A DNA stretch of 64,000 bases from Limnanthes douglasii subsp. nivea (taxonomy: Eukaryota > Streptophyta > Magnoliopsida > Brassicales > Limnanthaceae), in contig JAUPFV010000001.1 in NCBI GenBank assembly GCA_036936605.1, positions 210,659,138 through 210,723,137 on the forward strand, in the 5' to 3' direction. A program made the translations under genes and the position numbers. Below the pieces are notes generated by a model that saw nothing but the letters and a program-made list of their open reading frames with translations, did not search any database and was not told where the DNA came from. Below, in pieces: positions 11,832-23,660 of the stretch (position 1 is its first letter; every line of letters begins with the position of its first letter).

Positions 11832-11932
11832 AAAGTCCTTGGATGGCCAAGGCATTTTTTGTAATCGTGTCCGGCTTCTGTTCGGATAAACCTTTTGTTT
11901 GAAAAATTAAAGTCCTTGGGTGACCAAGGCAC
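11832..11932. terminator. Two AAGTCCTTGG/CCAAGGC hairpins after the extra gene of element A
   Basis: AAAGTCCTTGGATGGCCAAG (from 11832) and AAGTCCTTGGGTGACCAAGG (from 11910) each fold on CCTTGG/CCAAGG. The second adds AAGT/ACTT pairing around one bulged C. They start ~43 bases after the extra gene's stop. Element B has the same pair in the same relative place, so the position suggests an RNA 3'-end role. That is inference. Confidence 0.5.
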
Positions 11933-12178
11933 TTCATATATCTTAATGGGCAATTTTACTTTGCACAACTTGCATTGTTTCATAGTTTTTCAACTTTGGT
12001 GGCTAACGTTTAAACAACCCTTTTAAAGTGAGAGTGTTTAAATTCTCTGATGACAAATGTTTAAGTAGTCATCACTCTATCAATACGATCTGACATTGAT
12101 AGAAAATTTAAAAGAAAACACTAACTGAAATACTTCGAATCTTTTAAAAAGGCATCGAATTTTATTGAAAAGCCCGGA

Positions 12179-12240
12179 CACCTCATTAAAACCTCCCCGC
12201 GCCACCAGGGTAGGAAAGAGTGTGCCCCCAAATATTTACA
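12179..12240 (-). other. Conserved noncoding block downstream of element A pol
   Basis: About 48 bases starting CACCTCATTAAAACC and running through GCGCCACCAG to AGAGTGTGCC match element C (60069-60116) at about 43 of 48 positions. The block lies just past the integrase stop. It is more conserved than the flanking integrase C-terminus. B has a weaker counterpart at about 29262-29310. Confidence 0.65.
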
Positions 12241-12263
12241 TGAACTTTAAAACAAGTAAATAT

Positions 12264-13475
12264 TTACATAGTCTTCATTCTAAGAACAAATCGGAGGTGT
12301 TCAATGTTCCAGGGGTGATTCAAAACCCTTCCATCCTTATCTTGAAGCCGGTACGTTCCAGGCTTGAGATTTTCACTGACCACATAGGGCCCTTCCCAAG
12401 TCGGAGCTAGTTTGCCGAACTGTTTTTCTTTAGTGTGTAGGAAGAATTTCCTCAATACTTTATCTCCTGACTGAAAATCCCTTCTTTTAACTTTGGAAGC
12501 GAACCTGCTTCTCATCAGTCCTTGATAGTGTGTGGCTCTGAGGTGAGCCTTAACCCTTCTTTCCTCCATCAAGTCAAGTTGGCCTCTTAGTGCCACTTCG
12601 TTAGCGTGTTCGGAGAAATTATGAACTCGAAAAGAAGGAAGAGTAGCTTCTATGGGAGCTATAACATCCATCCCATATACTAAAGCAAAGGGATATTCTT
12701 GTGTTGCAGCCACAGAAGTGGTTCGGTAGGCCCATAATACCTCTTGCAGATAGCTTGGCCATTTACCAGCAGCTCCCTTTAAATTCTTTTTAAGTCCGGA
12801 CAAGATGGTCCTATTAGCCACTTCGACCTGACCATTTGCTTGTGGGTGGAAAGGAGAGGAGAAGCAATGTTGTATGCCTCTAGAGGAACAAAAATTCTTC
12901 ATTTCCTTGTTGTCGAACTGCGGCCCATTATCTGTGGTTATCTTTTGTGGAATTCCAAATCTGTAACAAATATTGGATAAGATGAATTTTATAACAACTT
13001 TCGAGGTTGTACCCGCCAATGGAGCTGCTTCTATCCACTTCGAAAAGTAATCAATGGCAACAATTATAGTTCTGCACCCTCCGGATGCCATGGTCAGAGG
13101 TCCTACTAAATCCAGACCCCAACGAGCAAAAGGTATTGGTTCAGAAATTGATTCTAAAAGGATAGTTGAAGTATGAATTTCATTGCTGTATCTTTGGCAT
13201 GAGTCACACTTTTTCACCAACTCCTTGGCATCTTGCATTATGGAGGGCCAGTAATACCCAGCTAACAAAACTCTTCTTGTCAGAGCCCTGAATCCACAAT
13301 GAGCTGATCCCTCACCATCACGCAATTCAGAGAGCACTATCTGGGACTCCTCGACTCCCAGACATTGTAAGAGGGGTTTACTATAGGATTTTTTTTTGTA
13401 AAAAACATCCCTTAGGATGACAAAACCACGAGCCTTGTATTTTATCTTTCTTGCCACTACTTTCTCCGGAGGCAA
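12264..13475 (-). pseudogene. Element A integrase
   Basis: This uninterrupted 403-codon reading frame inserts retroelement cDNA into chromosomes. It has the zinc-binding region (AHCGFRAL...CDSCQRY), the DDE core with GLDLVGPL, TTDNGPQF and QVEVANRT supplying the D, D and E, and a C-terminal domain ending PWNIEHLR. The first zinc-binding His is Arg here (LRDGEG; B has LHDGEG), which should weaken zinc binding. It is the best preserved part of A's pol, but the upstream polyprotein is broken, so it would not be made as a normal Gag-Pol product. The true start is polyprotein cleavage, not an ATG. Confidence 0.9.
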
Positions 13476-13523
13476 GATGCCATCTAAGAGGTATTGAAGG
13501 ATTAGAAACCTCCAATCTTGGGG

Positions 13524-14399
13524 CTATTTGATATGTATACTCAAACTTTGTTCTTCCTTATTTGGACTGATTTGAATAGATGGGCACTCTTGCACATGTA
13601 TCCAAGGGTAGGACTCAGAATAGGCTACGGTTGCCAAAGAGTCTGCCAACATATTTTTTGTTCGGGGTATGTGCTCATAGGTGATACTTTTGAAATTAAG
13701 CGCCACTTCTTTAAGGATGAACAAGTATTTAATCAGTTGTTCTTTCTTGGCTTCAGACTGACCTTGTGCATGATGGATAAGAAGTTGAGAATCACTCATT
13801 AACCTGACTCTCTTAGGTCCACGGATAAGAGCTAATTTTAAACCAGCTATAGCAGCCTCATATTCAGACTCATTATTGGAAGCTCTGAAGGAAAAACGTA
13901 TAGTTTGGTACATTCTGTCACCATACGGAGAGGTTAAACATATCCCAGCACCACATCCCATGGTACTTGATCCACCATCAGTCCGGACGACCCAGACTTT
14001 TTTATCTTTTATACCGGTTGCTTGCTTAGTATCCCTATCCGAATGAAATTCTAATAAGAAATCAGCCATAGTTTGGGCTTTGACTGCTGTTCGATGAGCG
14101 AAATCAATATCGTAGTCTCCCAAATCTACTGACCACTTGGTCATTCTACTTGAAATGTCAGCCTTTTGGAGAACCCTTTTCAAAGAAAAAGAGGTCTGGA
14201 CGATGATAGAATGAGCCTGAAAATAGGGCCTCATTTTTCTTGCCGCAATTACCAAGGCCAATGCCAATTTTTCCAGCTTCAAATATCGTTTTTCTGCATC
14301 TATCAAGCTTTTGCTGATGTAGTACACCGGACAGGGATAATTGTCCACCTCTCTTACCAATACTGCACTTATTGCACAATCAGAAACGGCTAAATACAC
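13524..14399 (-). pseudogene. Element A RNase H plus archaeal-type RNase H
   Basis: The first half (YLAVSDCAISAVLVRE...YYISKSL...ALALVIAARKMRPYF) is the RT-linked RNase H. After KAQTMADFLLEFH comes a second RNase H with RTDGGSSTMGCGAGI, SNNESEYEAAIAGL and MSDSQLL, supplying the acidic residues, and a C-terminal HIPRTKNMLADSLA. Two RNase H domains in tandem mark the Tat lineage. The frame is open over this segment but separated from RT and integrase by stops. Confidence 0.9.
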
Positions 14400-15440
14400 A
14401 TAAAAGGCTTATCCATCAACAGGTTTAGACAGAGTCTTGAGAGAAGACAAATTCTTCTCAATTCGTCGAAGGCCTCATTACACTATGGGGACCAATCTAA
14501 GTCCTTGGCACTTTTTAAGGTTTGAAAAAATGGGGCACACCTGTTCGAAGACCTTGAAATTAATCGGTTTAGTGCAGCCTGCCTCCCATTCAATCGTTGT
14601 ACCTCTTTAATATTCCGAGGAGGCTCCATTTGTAGTAAAGCATTAAGCTAGTCTGGATCAGGTTGTATCCCTTTCTCACTTATCACATACCCCAAAACAT
14701 TTCCGGACTGCACTCCAAAAACACACTTTTGTAGTTTCAACTTTAAATTTACTTTCACCAAGTTGTCAAAAGTTTCTTGAAGATCTGCCAAGTGTAGCTC
14801 TTCGTCTACACTTTTTACCATCATGTCATCGATATAAACTTCCATGTTTCTTCCGATTTGATCAGCGAAGGCCTTGTTCACCAACCTTTGATAAGTAGCC
14901 CCAATATTTTTTAACCCGAATGACATTACTTTATAACAATGGAGGCCCCTATCAGTAACAAATGTGGTATGTTCTTGATCATTTGGATCTACTTGAATCT
15001 GATTGAACCCCGGAGAAGGCATCCATAAAGGACAACAGCTTGTTTCCAGAAGTGGAGTCCACCAACTGATCAAATCGGGGAACCGGATATAAATCTTTTG
15101 GGCAAGCCCTATTGAGATCCGTGAAATCGATGCACATACGCCACTTGCCATTTTTCTTTTTCACCAACACCGGATTGGTTGTCTATAAAGGGTATTGAGA
15201 TTCCTTTATGTGCCCCATTTTTGTAAGACGATCAACCTCTTGAACTATGATATCAGCCTTTTCCTTAGAAAAGGCTATCCTCTTTTGTATCATAGGTGCT
15301 ATGTCTCTTCGGATGGATAATTGGTGTGATATAACGTTCGCCGGTACACCGGTTACATCAGCATTGCACCAAGCAAAGACATGCTGATGGTCCCTCAAAA
15401 AATCTAACATTTTACCCTTTAATTTTGAAGTCATCTTGGA
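14400..15440 (-). pseudogene. Element A reverse transcriptase, broken
   Basis: Segments in order on the minus strand are FAWCNADVTGVP and KMGHIKESQYPL near the RT start; VKKKNGKWRMCIDFTDLN; LLSFMDAFSG; FNQIQVDPNDQEHTTFV; and the catalytic MEVYIDDMMVKS (YIDD at about 14835-14846). These lie in different frames: a shift near 15020-15050 separates FMDAFSG from FNQIQV, and stops occur near 15182, 14650 and 14400. It is a clear Ty3/gypsy RT that cannot be active. Confidence 0.9.
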
Positions 15441-15566
15441 TCATATCTTGACACTTTTTCCTTCAGCCAGAGACTGAGTTTCAACTTCTTCTACCGGTAT
15501 TAAAACACCAGGGGTCTCTCTGGGGTAATCAATTTCACCCTCTCCCCTAGAGGGCCCCTCAAACTG

Positions 15567-16540
15567 TTATTCCTCATTGATCCGAACTACCCCCAATGTT
15601 CGAGGGGCCAGTGCTGTCGCATAACACTCCCTTGCTACCTTCTGGCTGCTCCGAACAACTCCCACCTGTCCTTGCACAACATACTTCAAGCACTGGTGGA
15701 CTGTTGAAGCCACTGCATGCATCCTGGAGAGCCAAGATCTCCCCAAAATAACATTATAACAAATGGGCAAATCCACCACAATAAATATTACTTTAACCAT
15801 CTTTTTAAAAGGGCCTTTGCCCAATAAAATCTCTTCCTCGAACTCCCCGATCACATCTGCTGAGCTTCCAGTGAAACCCACAATTGACCTGTTCGAACAT
15901 TGTATTACTGTTGGATTCTTCATTTTTTTATAGGAAGTTAAAAAGCGTATATTGGCTGAACTTCCGGTATCCACCAAAATTCGTCTTATATCATTGCCTC
16001 CAATGGATGCTCCTATGACAACAACATCTTCATGTGGACCAACAATACCCCTCAAGTCATCCTCGTTGAAAACTATAAAAATAAAAGGGATCTGCGATTG
16101 ATAGGAAGTCATGCCCCCTTCAAGCTGGGTAGCTAAAGTATGAACGTGTCTCTTTCTTGAAGAAGTAGTTGGTGCAGCCATGGTGTCCCCTCCGAATATT
16201 GTAAGTGACTCAAAAAAGTTAATAAGGCTGGACACCGTTTTGCAATGCTCCATGATAACACCCACTTTATTCCGGATTGGATCAGGGTCCAAGTATTCTG
16301 ACTCTACATCGAATCTTTCGATTATCACCATAGCCTCATCCGGAGCCGATGTGCCTGCATTGTTTGAACCAACCCGATGAGCGCTATCAGGCCTATTTCC
16401 ACCTCTTCTTTTAACATACGCCCCCAACTTTCCTCTTTCAATTAAATTCTGCACTTCTTGTTTCTACGCAATACAATCCTCAGTGGTATGGCCAGTATCA
16501 TGACGATACTGGCAGAAACAATTATAACGGCTCTCCCTAG
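15567..16540 (-). pseudogene. Element A gag C-terminus and aspartic protease
   Basis: RRILVDTGSSANI (near 15980) is the retropepsin active-site loop and YNVILGRSWL (near 15750) the downstream flap/ILGR motif. Upstream, CQYRHDTGHTTEDC (near 16490-16530) is the zinc-finger-like gag motif of this lineage, followed by a stop at about 16465. The protease frame itself (295 codons) is open to 15567. Protease would cut the polyprotein during particle maturation. Confidence 0.85.
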
Positions 16541-16615
16541 GAGACTGTAAAGTAGTTGGCCTTCTGTAGTGTACTTCGCCTTTTTTTTTGTCATAAATGA
16601 TGGCTATATTTTCTT

Positions 16616-17919
16616 TCAACTCAGCAAACCACTCGGGTTGTACCCAAGACCCTCGTTTATTTCTAGATTGTTGACTTTAGGCCGGTGCAACTGGCTGAGA
16701 CTGAGCTTTGGCTCTGTTTGACCCTGCCCGGCCTCATTGGCCTTGTTTTCGGACTGGTTTTGGTTTGGATTTGGTGCAACCGGAGCAGACCTCACCTGCC
16801 TGTACACCCTAGTTTTCTTTGTTTCATCTACATTAATCTGTTTTTCGACCTGATTCAGCAGACCTCCCCACGCCATGGCCTTTTTTCTGGTTACTGAATC
16901 AGCCAAGTTTTCAGGGTTTAAGCTCTGCCTCAGAGAAGCTATCGCTACTTGCTTGAAGCAATCAACCAATCCATTTTTGGTATTCACAAAACGACTTATG
17001 TATTCTTTTAAATGTTTGTTTGGTTCTTGGGCACAATGGATAATCGTGTCTCCATTGCCCTTCACTTCCTTACTTCCAACAAACTGCCTCCGAAATGACA
17101 CCCAAAAAGTGTCAAAATTCCTGATACAGCCCTGTGGTAAGCTATTATACCACTTCAGAGCACTCCCCGTAAAATATTGGGAGGATGCCCTACAAAGTAA
17201 CTTGTCGTCATCATCAAAATTCATCATAATTTTTTTGAATTGTTCTAAGTGGTTATCCGGGTCTTTGCTACCATCATATTTTTATATTTTCGTACTGTCA
17301 AACCTTTTAGGAAGATTTCCGGACAGTATTTTGGAGGACAATGAAGATTGTCTCCAATTTCAGCCACGACTAAAAACCGTATCTTCGTTAAGAGTTGCAA
17401 AGATACATGGTTCATCATGGAAGGCAAAATGATCCATTAACAATCGATCTACATATCTCCGGCTATGAGATGATCCTTTGCATATATGCCTCTTTAACCT
17501 TCCATGCATATCCTTTTTTCTTGAATACTTCTTAACCAATTTTTGTTTCTTTTTATAACGGCCCTCATCACTACTGGATGATAAGGACTCTTCGACTCCA
17601 TCGTCACCTAAAGAGCTACCGGAAGACTCTGAGTCTGAATCAGAGCTCTCCACCGGTTTAGACCAGTGAGACTTTTTGAGCTAGCATGAGTATTTTTTGC
17701 ACTCACACGGGTTTTCGATGGCTCATGCTCTCTAGGATTATCAGTATGATGAGCTACTGATGCTTTAGACTTCTATTTTGGGCACATCTCTGCCCTCTTG
17801 GCAGCCCTCAGAGCTTCTATCTTAACTTTTAACCTATCTTGTTCCTCAATCGTATATTCATCATTTTCACCCACCACTTCTGCCAAAGCTGGTGGTATTT
17901 CTTGCTCGTTCGGATTCAT
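16616..17919 (-). pseudogene. Element A gag
   Basis: The conserved start is the ATG of MNPNEQEIPPALAEVV (17917-17919), matching MNPDNPELPPALLEVV in B. The best preserved part (17227-16616) has FTGSALKWYNSLPQGCI, FRRQFVGSK and EYISRFVNTKNGL, the capsid-type gag domain that packages element RNA. Stops near 17773 and 17285 and a frameshift break it. The N-terminal region is Ser/Lys-rich. Confidence 0.85.
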
Positions 17920-17970
17920 CCGAACTGGTCTTTCTTGATGGTTTTGAATGCTAGATTCAGGCACCTTCTC

Positions 17971-17988
17971 CTCCCACCGTGGTCGCCA
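17971..17988 (-). other. Element A primer-binding site
   Basis: On the minus strand TGGCGACCACGGTGGGAG starts three bases after the 5' LTR. Its complement reads as a tRNA 3' end: T-stem CCCAC, acceptor CGTGGTC, discriminator G, then CCA. This fits tRNA-Arg, which Tat/Ogre elements are known to use. B has the same site with one difference. Confidence 0.8.
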
Positions 17989-17991
17989 ATT

Positions 17992-18364
17992 TGATGGGGA
18001 TTAATTTCAACTAAGGGTAATTTTGTTTGAGGTTTGAGGTGTTTTAAGGGTATTAAATGTTTAGTAGATTGTAATGAGAGATTTGAGCTGCCTTGTTGTA
18101 TTTAATTTTTATTACCCTCATTAAATGAAAGTGGTTGGGTATTTATACCCTTAACCTTGGACCACATAGGATTTCGGGTCGTGTTTATGGATTCGGGTCG
18201 AGTTCAAAGACCCATTATTTTAAGCAGGTAGGTAATTAGCTTAGTCATGAAGTGATTAAGTTTTTAGTACATTAGTTCAGTTCGGATGGTTCAGTGGGTG
18301 GATGTTGTCCGAATCGCCCCTGTCCGGTTCTCATAAAGAGTGGAAATAAAATCCGGACTCATCA
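17992..18364 (-). repeat. Element A right (5') LTR
   Basis: This is the transcription-starting LTR for gag-pol. TATAAATACCC on the minus strand lies at about 18139-18147. It differs from the left LTR at about 15 positions plus one missing base. Confidence 0.95.
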
Positions 18365-18520
18365 GACATAACCAAATATAAGAGACTAGACGCAACCAAC
18401 CATGCGAGAGCAGGCAAAACCAACCATGGAAGACCAGACAAAACCAACTATAAAAGACCAGGAAAAACCAACCATGCTAAACCAGACATAACCAAACATG
18501 TGAGGATTAGGTATTGAATG
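18365..18520. repeat. Minisatellite, right half
   Basis: The GACCAGACATAACCAACCATG-type units interrupted at 8013 resume here for about six units, starting with the duplicated GACAT. Both halves together show that the array existed before element A inserted. Confidence 0.8.
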
Positions 18521-19466
18521 AGAGTTATTTACAGAAAAAAAAAAATAAACATAGATAATAGTTTATATATTAAATGACAGTATAGTTTGTGACTATGTAC
18601 CTTTAATGACATTTTCCTATGATATAATTTTTTATCGTTAGGTGGTGTAATATGCTAGTGAAATTATGATCGCCAAATATCAAGAGAATATGGATTGCAT
18701 GAGGATTGTGAGCTAAATCATCAAATCCATTAAAAGTAACTTATCTACGGTGTTCTTACCATCCGCATGAGTGGAATTACCATGAGAAATTTTATAACAT
18801 ACGCACAATTCAATCACTCATTCACTGAAACCAATTAAATATTTTTAGAGAACATAAACATCTATAACTGCTTATTCCTTCTGTCAGGTTTGTGCATAAA
18901 AGTGAATTGATTTTTGAGATGGATTTCTGGTTTTAATAAGAGAAAAAGAACGAGGAAAGAGAGATGATGATATAAAGGAAAAAAGAACGGTTTTGAAAAA
19001 AATATTGATTTAAATAATTAATTAATTATCCATGTAATTAATTAAAAACAAAAATGAATTGATTTGTTAGTTTTGGTAGAACGTGAAAATATAAATCGTA
19101 ATTTAGTAATGGTAAATAGAAAACTAGTAAAGTAAAAAATAAATGGTATGTATTTAAGTTAAATAATAAAAATTTAATATAAAAATTAAATGATAAAATA
19201 TTAAATAATGGTTATTATGGATATGAAATATGAAAATACCATAGATGTAACAAAAATGCACGGACGAGCTATCGTATTTGTAATAATTTATTAACAAAAA
19301 TGACATATTTTATAATTAAAAATAATAAATAATCCTTTCGTAATAGATGATAAATTCTAGTGAATAACCAAATTTTTTAGCTGCGAAACAACTTAATCGA
19401 ATAATACTCACAGATAATAAGTAAAGTAATCAATTGGATGAACGCTGAACGGCCTCGTCTGTTTTC

Positions 19467-20420
19467 GTGAAGAAGCTCTGTTTCAGAGAAAGCTTAATTG
19501 ATTATTCGCCTCTTCATATGCAGTTTCATAACAACCAATCTCTTGAAGTTGAAGAATACTATGCTCTTCCTTTAAAATTCTTCACTGGAGAATCATCACA
19601 AAACCAAATCAAGAAATCATATGCTGATATGGTAAAACCCAGTAATACTTCTCCTCATACAAAATTTAAACCAGAAAATGATAAAGAAGCAGATGATCAT
19701 ATTTCCATCAAATATGCCAAAGAAGTAAATGACCTTCTTGTCCAACAATCGAAAATTACTTTAATTTTTAAATTCAGAAATGTCATTCCAAAAAGATATG
19801 TCTTGAATAACTTCTTGAATTCTTTCAAGTTTAAATGATCTTTCAGTTTCGAAATCTGGAACTCAGGCCACATCCTTATAGAATTCAATCTAAAGTAAGA
19901 TATTTGTTCTCTATGGTCAAAAAATGTGTGGAGAATAGATGACTCAATCATGAGATTAATAAGATGGAGTCCATATTTTAACAAAAAATATGAGAACCCG
20001 TTGACGCTTGAATGGGTTCGATTTGAAAAAAAAATATCCCAAATTCCTATATAAATCTAAAGTAATGAACGATATATTTGCCTCAATAGGTACACCTTAC
20101 AGAGTTATAGTGTCAGAAAAGAACAAAGCTTATGGAAATCCTTGTTATTCTCAAATTGAGCTTGACATTTCAAGAAAACTGAAGCATAGTATTTGGATTG
20201 GTTTCGGATCAAATGATGGTTGCTGAATATCCTTAAGCTACAAAAATGTTCCTTCATATTGTGAGTATTACTACCATATAGGATATGAAGTATCTGAATG
20301 CAAGAAATCTCAGAAGTTTGTTACAAATGAAGGCAGATGAAGTCAAGAAAATTGTTAATCAACCAACTGAAAGCCAGCCAAATGAAATTCAAAGTAAGAC
20401 TATGATAAAAACCACTCAAA
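19467..20420 (+). pseudogene. LINE 1 ORF1 (nucleic-acid-binding protein), decayed
   Basis: KKSYADMVKPSNTSPHTKF is typical of plant LINE ORF1 N-termini. After frameshifts, RLMRWSPYFN (near 19955) and VMNDIFASIGTPYRVIV through LKHSIWIGFGSNDG match the DUF4283-type region. NVPSYCEYYYHIGYEVSEC (near 20243) is a zinc knuckle in which the second Cys and the His have become Tyr. ORF1 coats the LINE RNA. Here it is broken by stops at about 19836 and 20224. Confidence 0.7.
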
Positions 20421-20902
20421 CAATCAGCTAGGTTTATAAGAGGAAAATAAACTCCATTGTGACTCAAAGATGTCAAACATCAGATAAAGATGACAGTCAA
20501 ACTCATTCCTTTCAATATCAAAATAATCAAAGCCAAAATCTACATGATCATGTCATCCAAAACGTCAGAAATGAGAATGCTGTTGAAGCTCAGCCAAATG
20601 ATACAAGTAAATGATCATCAACAAAATAAGAAATGGAAATTATCGAGGCTTTACAGAAACTTGAACATGGATATGTTCAGAGCAGCCAACAGGACTACCA
20701 AAATATCTGCACCCCTGATCAAGACAACATAGAAAGTAGTACAGTCACTCGAACCAAGAAAAGCACTCCACCTGAACCAGGTTTCAACACCGTTATCAAT
20801 AGAAACTAAAATCGGCCAAGAGAGGTAAAAAAACAAGCAAATTTGTGATTAAATCCTTGAAGTATTCTCGAGACAAAAAACTTCAAAAATTCCTATATAA
20901 TA

Positions 20903-21640
20903 ATGATAAGTATGATTAACTGGAATGCCAGAGGCATAAGTAACAAAGCAACAGTGAGAAGACTGGTTTCTATAATTAATACTGAAAAGATCAAAATTTT
21001 GGCCATTCAAGAACCTATGGCTAAAATTTATAAGATAGAAGGAATTTCCAAATTGTTGGGCTATAAAGAATACACTGCTAATATAACAAGATATGGATCT
21101 TTTGGAACGATGATATAAAGATGGACATTAAATATGATCATGATTAGTGCTTGCATATGGAGGTTCATTACCATGGTTTGGAAGACAACTTTAACCTTAC
21201 TACTGTCTATGCCAAAAGTCAGAGACTCCAAATAATAGAGTTATGGGACAATCTGAAGAAGTTTGCTGATACTAATAAAGCATGGATCACAGTTGGAGAT
21301 TACAACGTAATTACCTCTTCTGATGAGCAAATGGGTTGTACTTCAAACTATCAAAACAACATTGACAACTTCAATGAAGCAATCAGGGACTACAACTTTG
21401 AGGATATTGGTTATGGTGGATTGAAATACACCTGGAACAAGAACACAAGATGGAAAAGATTAGACCATGCTATGATTAATGACAAATGTTTCACAACATT
21501 CAAGGACGTACATGTTTTTCACATGGTTAGAACTTGTTCTCACCACACATCTCTCTTAATCATTGCTTTCTATTTTACATCCCAAAATTCTAATAATAAA
21601 AAGAATAGTTTTAAATTCATGAATATGTGGTAAAATGATG
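20903..21640 (+). pseudogene. LINE 1 endonuclease domain
   Basis: INWNARGISNKATVRRL and ILAIQEPM are the APE-type endonuclease start (Asn and Glu active-site motifs). VGDYNVITSSDEQ corresponds to the usual GDFN motif and WKRLDHAMIN to the RLDR/DH region. A frameshift between 21118 and 21151 splits the domain. This enzyme nicks the target for target-primed reverse transcription. Confidence 0.8.
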
Positions 21641-21717
21641 ATAGTTTTTTAAGTATTGTTGAACATAACTGGAGGCTTACAATCCAAGGCAAACCAAGCT
21701 AGATATTCTGGTATAAG

Positions 21718-23660
21718 TTGAAAAGACTCAAGCTATGTTTAAAATATTGGAACACTAAGTATTTTGGAAACATCTTCAATAATGTCAAGTCGACTGAAGA
21801 TAATGTAAAGATGATGAAAATTCAGCATTGTATTAATAATAATCAAGACTCTAAAACTGCTATTTCAAAAGCTAACAGTTTACATATTCAAGCTCTTAGA
21901 AATGAAGAGGACTTCTGGAGACAAAAGTGTTATAATAATTGGCTGAAAGATGGAGATGGCAACACTAAGTTATATCATGCTTATGTTTCCAAGAAAAGAA
22001 GAAGAAATGTTATAAAATACATCAAATAATGTACCAACTGGATCCAGGATTCTGATGAAATTGGTAAATCGGCTGAAAATTATTTCAAGAACACATTATC
22101 ATCTTCCCCTTAAAAATACAGTGATGATGAGAGAAGGAGGATGCATAACAATATTTTTACAACATTCTAAACCTTGTTACTAAGTAAGATAGTGACTCTC
22201 TTTTTAATCCTACTAGTGAGGAGGAGTTTGGAAAATAATCAACAATATGAGCACTGATAGTGTTGCAGGAATATATAGGTATAATATCTTTTTCTTCAAA
22301 ATATGTGGGAGCATTATTAAATCTGACCTTTGTAATACTCTAAACTCCTATCTAAAATGTTACAATATCCCCAAAAATATTTTTGTAACTGGGCTTTTCT
22401 TAATTCCCAAGACTGCTAATCACATCTACTGGAACAATTATAGACCTATTGGTTTGTGCACTATACTTAACATAGTATAATCTAATCTTATAAACTTGAG
22501 ATTAGCCAAAATCCTCCCTAATATTATCTCAAATACTCAAGATGCTTTCGTCAAATGAAGATTGATTCATGATAGCATTCTAATAGCAAAAGAACTTATT
22601 CATGATCTCAACAGAAAACCAAAAGCAAGAAACATAATAATACAGTTAAATATGTCCAAAACATTTGACAGGATGTCTCATTCTTTCATATCTAAAGTTA
22701 TTTCTTCTTTTGGTTTCTCTGTATACTTTATAAACTTAATTCAGAAGATGATAAAATATGCCAACATTTCAATGTTTATCAATGGTGATGTCATCGGCTA
22801 TTTGCAACTCAATAGAGGTCTAATGGAAGAAAATCTTTTATCTCTGAGCCTTTTCTTTCTTGGGGAAGAAATGTTAATCAGATGGCTTTATAACTTATTA
22901 AGTTCAAATAAAAAATTACAATTTACAACTAGAACTGAGTACCTTGTGCCCTGCCTTGCTTTCGTTGATAAAATCCTTGTGTTCATTAATAGCTTGACCT
23001 CTTCTATAACAAACCTTAGTAGGTTCCTGGATAATTACCAAAAGATATATGGTCAAGCAATACACAGAGAGAAGACTAAAGTGATTATATTCTCAAGAAC
23101 TCAGCAAACCAGGATAAAAAATTTGGAATTTCAGGCTGGCTTCTCAGTTGAAACTCTCCATACAAGTTACTTAGGGATAACTCTCTACAACAACAACAAA
23201 GGGAAGAATTTCAATTCAATTCTTGATACAATAAATGATAAGATTACAGAGTGAGATAATAATCATCTATCTTACGGTGGTAGATTGTCCCTCATTTCTT
23301 CTGTCTTACTTCATATTACTTATTACTGGATGCAAAATAGTTTTTTTTTCCCAAAAAACAACATCAAAAGATTAGAAACTATTTTCAATAAAATTTTATG
23401 GAGGTATAAGTATACTGAAAAAGCAATCTAATGGATGTCTTGGAATTCACTTTGTAAACCTTTTGAGGAAAGAGGGTTGAACATCAGAAAGCTTAATGAT
23501 ATTCAGCTAATCTTCTCTCAAAAGATCTGGTTTCTTTTCAGAAAAAACACTAGACTATGGTCAAACACAATGCATAATATATACAAAAACAAGATCCATC
23601 ATTTAAAAACTAACTTTAACAAATCTGGTTTGAAAAAGATTGACATGAATAAAAGATAAT
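21718..23660 (+). pseudogene. LINE 1 reverse transcriptase
   Basis: KYWNTKYFGNIFNNVKS, WLKDGDGNTKLYHAYVSKK, YWNNYRPIGLCTILN and LIHDSILIAKELIHDLNRK follow the order of plant L1 RTs. The catalytic block reads CLAFVDKILVF where FADD/FVDD is expected, so one catalytic Asp is lost. Stops at about 22027, 22478, 22556 and 23252 and a frameshift near 22100-22240 make it inactive. Confidence 0.8.

Larger units (their letters stand above)
8014..18364 (-). mobile_element. Tat-lineage Ty3/gypsy element A, full length, degenerate
   Basis: Two LTRs (374 and 373 bp) beginning TGATGG and ending CTCATCA flank ~9.6 kb, with a perfect 5-bp target duplication GACAT (8009-8013 and 18365-18369). gag-pol reads right to left: gag, protease, RT, RNase H, archaeal-type RNase H, integrase. 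An extra gene reads left to right and converges on pol. By eye the LTRs differ at about 15 substitutions and one indel (~4%). At a commonly used plant LTR rate of 1.3e-8 per site per year this implies roughly 1.5 million years. Frameshifts and stops in every gene make it non-autonomous now. Confidence 0.95.
6866..19304. mobile_element. Probable TIR DNA transposon, split by gypsy element A
   Basis: Bases about 6866-7165 resemble the reverse complement of about 18940-19304. The outer ends read GGTCACTTTTGTTAACAAAT and TGTCATTTTTGTTAATAAAT. Further in, both arms carry TTTCATA-AATAA, TACCATTT-TTTTTTACT and a pyrimidine-rich CTTTTTC-TCTTCC-TATCTC stretch. With element A removed the unit is about 2.1 kb. 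It contains a minisatellite and no transposase I can recognise, so it would be non-autonomous and Mutator-like by arm length. The arms are only ~75% alike by eye and no target duplication is evident. Confidence 0.5.

Noticed and set aside
16685..17432. + strand ORFs of 70 and 185 codons across gag of element A
   Set aside because: Antisense shadows of gag; they contain no known domain.
7785..18520. CRISPR-like array from regularly spaced repeats
   Set aside because: Units are contiguous diverged ~25-bp tandem repeats without unique spacers, in a plant genome.
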